Made by a program: the position numbers and the translations under genes. The notes under the pieces are model-generated. The model had not been told where the DNA came from. It made no database searches and saw nothing but the letters and a program-made list of their open reading frames with translations. DNA of 7,290 nt from Pseudomonadota bacterium (lineage in GTDB: Bacteria; Bdellovibrionota; Oligoflexia; Oligoflexales; Oligoflexaceae), in the NCBI GenBank assembly GCA_029556045.1, contig JAKQGS010000155.1:1-7290 (forward strand). The letters run 5' to 3'. Below are positions 7,038 to 7,290 of this stretch, one piece after another. Position 1 is the first letter of the stretch; every line of letters starts with the position of its first letter.

Positions 7038-7290
7038 ATGGCCAAAAGTTCAAAAAAAATTAATACCATATCTTTGACAAGCCGGTCTACCGGGCTTTTG
7101 CTGCCTGTTTCTGCCTTGTGGGGAGATTATGGTATTGGGGATTTTGGGGCGGGAGCCCGCCATTTCATCGATTTTCTTGCAGATTCTGGGCAGTCCTTTT
7201 GGCAGGTCCTCCCTCTGAGCCCGCTGGGTGAGGGTAACTCACCATACGCCAGCACCAGCTCACAGGCCATCGATCCCATTTACATCGACC
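7038..7290 (+). CDS. malQ: 4-alpha-glucanotransferase (amylomaltase), GH77, N-terminal part
   Basis: Only the first 84 codons are in the window and the frame stays open at the right edge. The product transfers alpha-1,4-glucan segments between maltodextrins in the cytoplasm, releasing glucose and making longer chains that phosphorylase can attack. The N-terminus is diagnostic of GH77: STGLLLPVSALWG (17-29), YGIGDFG (31-37), WQVLPLSPLG (55-64) and SPYASTSSQAIDP (68-80) followed by IYID. The catalytic residues of the barrel lie beyond the edge. The ATG is well set by a strong purine-rich ribosome site (GAGGAGAGGA, 7027-7036). Codons 5-7 contain a run of eight A residues. The gene reads away from glgP across a 126-base gap, which fits joint control of the two enzymes. 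About 500 or more residues are expected in full. Confidence 0.93.
   Translation, partial: MAKSSKKINTISLTSRSTGLLLPVSALWGDYGIGDFGAGARHFIDFLADSGQSFWQVLPLSPLGEGNSPYASTSSQAIDPIYID

Overview
This is a compact, almost fully coding bacterial window whose theme is alpha-glucan (glycogen or maltodextrin) breakdown, plus a pair of ABC exporter genes. Four genes lie head to tail on the minus strand: glucan phosphorylase (glgP), a secreted GH13 alpha-amylase-family enzyme, and two ABC exporter half-transporters. The second half-transporter runs off the left edge. On the plus strand, the first 84 codons of 4-alpha-glucanotransferase (malQ) start near the right edge, diverging from glgP.

Layout, right to left: malQ (7038 to edge, +); a 126-base divergent intergenic region (6912-7037) that probably holds both promoters; glgP (6911-5148, -); amylase (5140-3290, -), starting 7 bases after the glgP stop with a ribosome site that overlaps that stop; a 51-base gap; ABC half-transporter A (3238-1514, -) with a TTG start; ABC half-transporter B (1517 to edge, -), whose ATG overlaps the TGA of A. 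Tight spacing and overlaps suggest one operon read leftwards. No stretch over 300 bases lacks a gene, and I see no RNA gene, CRISPR array or mobile element.

Working together: the exported amylase would cut alpha-glucans outside the cytoplasm. In the cytoplasm GlgP would phosphorolyse linear glucan chains to glucose-1-phosphate, and MalQ would disproportionate short maltodextrins into chains GlgP can use. The ABC pair has the architecture of heterodimeric exporters (MdlAB / YheIH / BmrCD type), not of a maltodextrin importer, so its link to the glucan genes is unexplained.

Organism: a cleavable signal peptide, moderate GC and Shine-Dalgarno sites indicate a bacterium, probably Gram-negative. 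Three copies of the palindrome GCGATCGC (HIP1, abundant in many cyanobacteria) in 7.3 kb are far above random expectation and hint at a cyanobacterium or another lineage with this bias. That is weak evidence and I do not assign a taxon.

The genes are recognisable and mostly ordinary. The points most worth a second look are a His-to-Leu change in conserved region IV of the amylase, the non-canonical Walker B residue in the first ABC protein, the exporter/glucan neighbourhood, and overlapping divergent -10-like boxes between glgP and malQ. I see no convincing evidence of an undescribed system.
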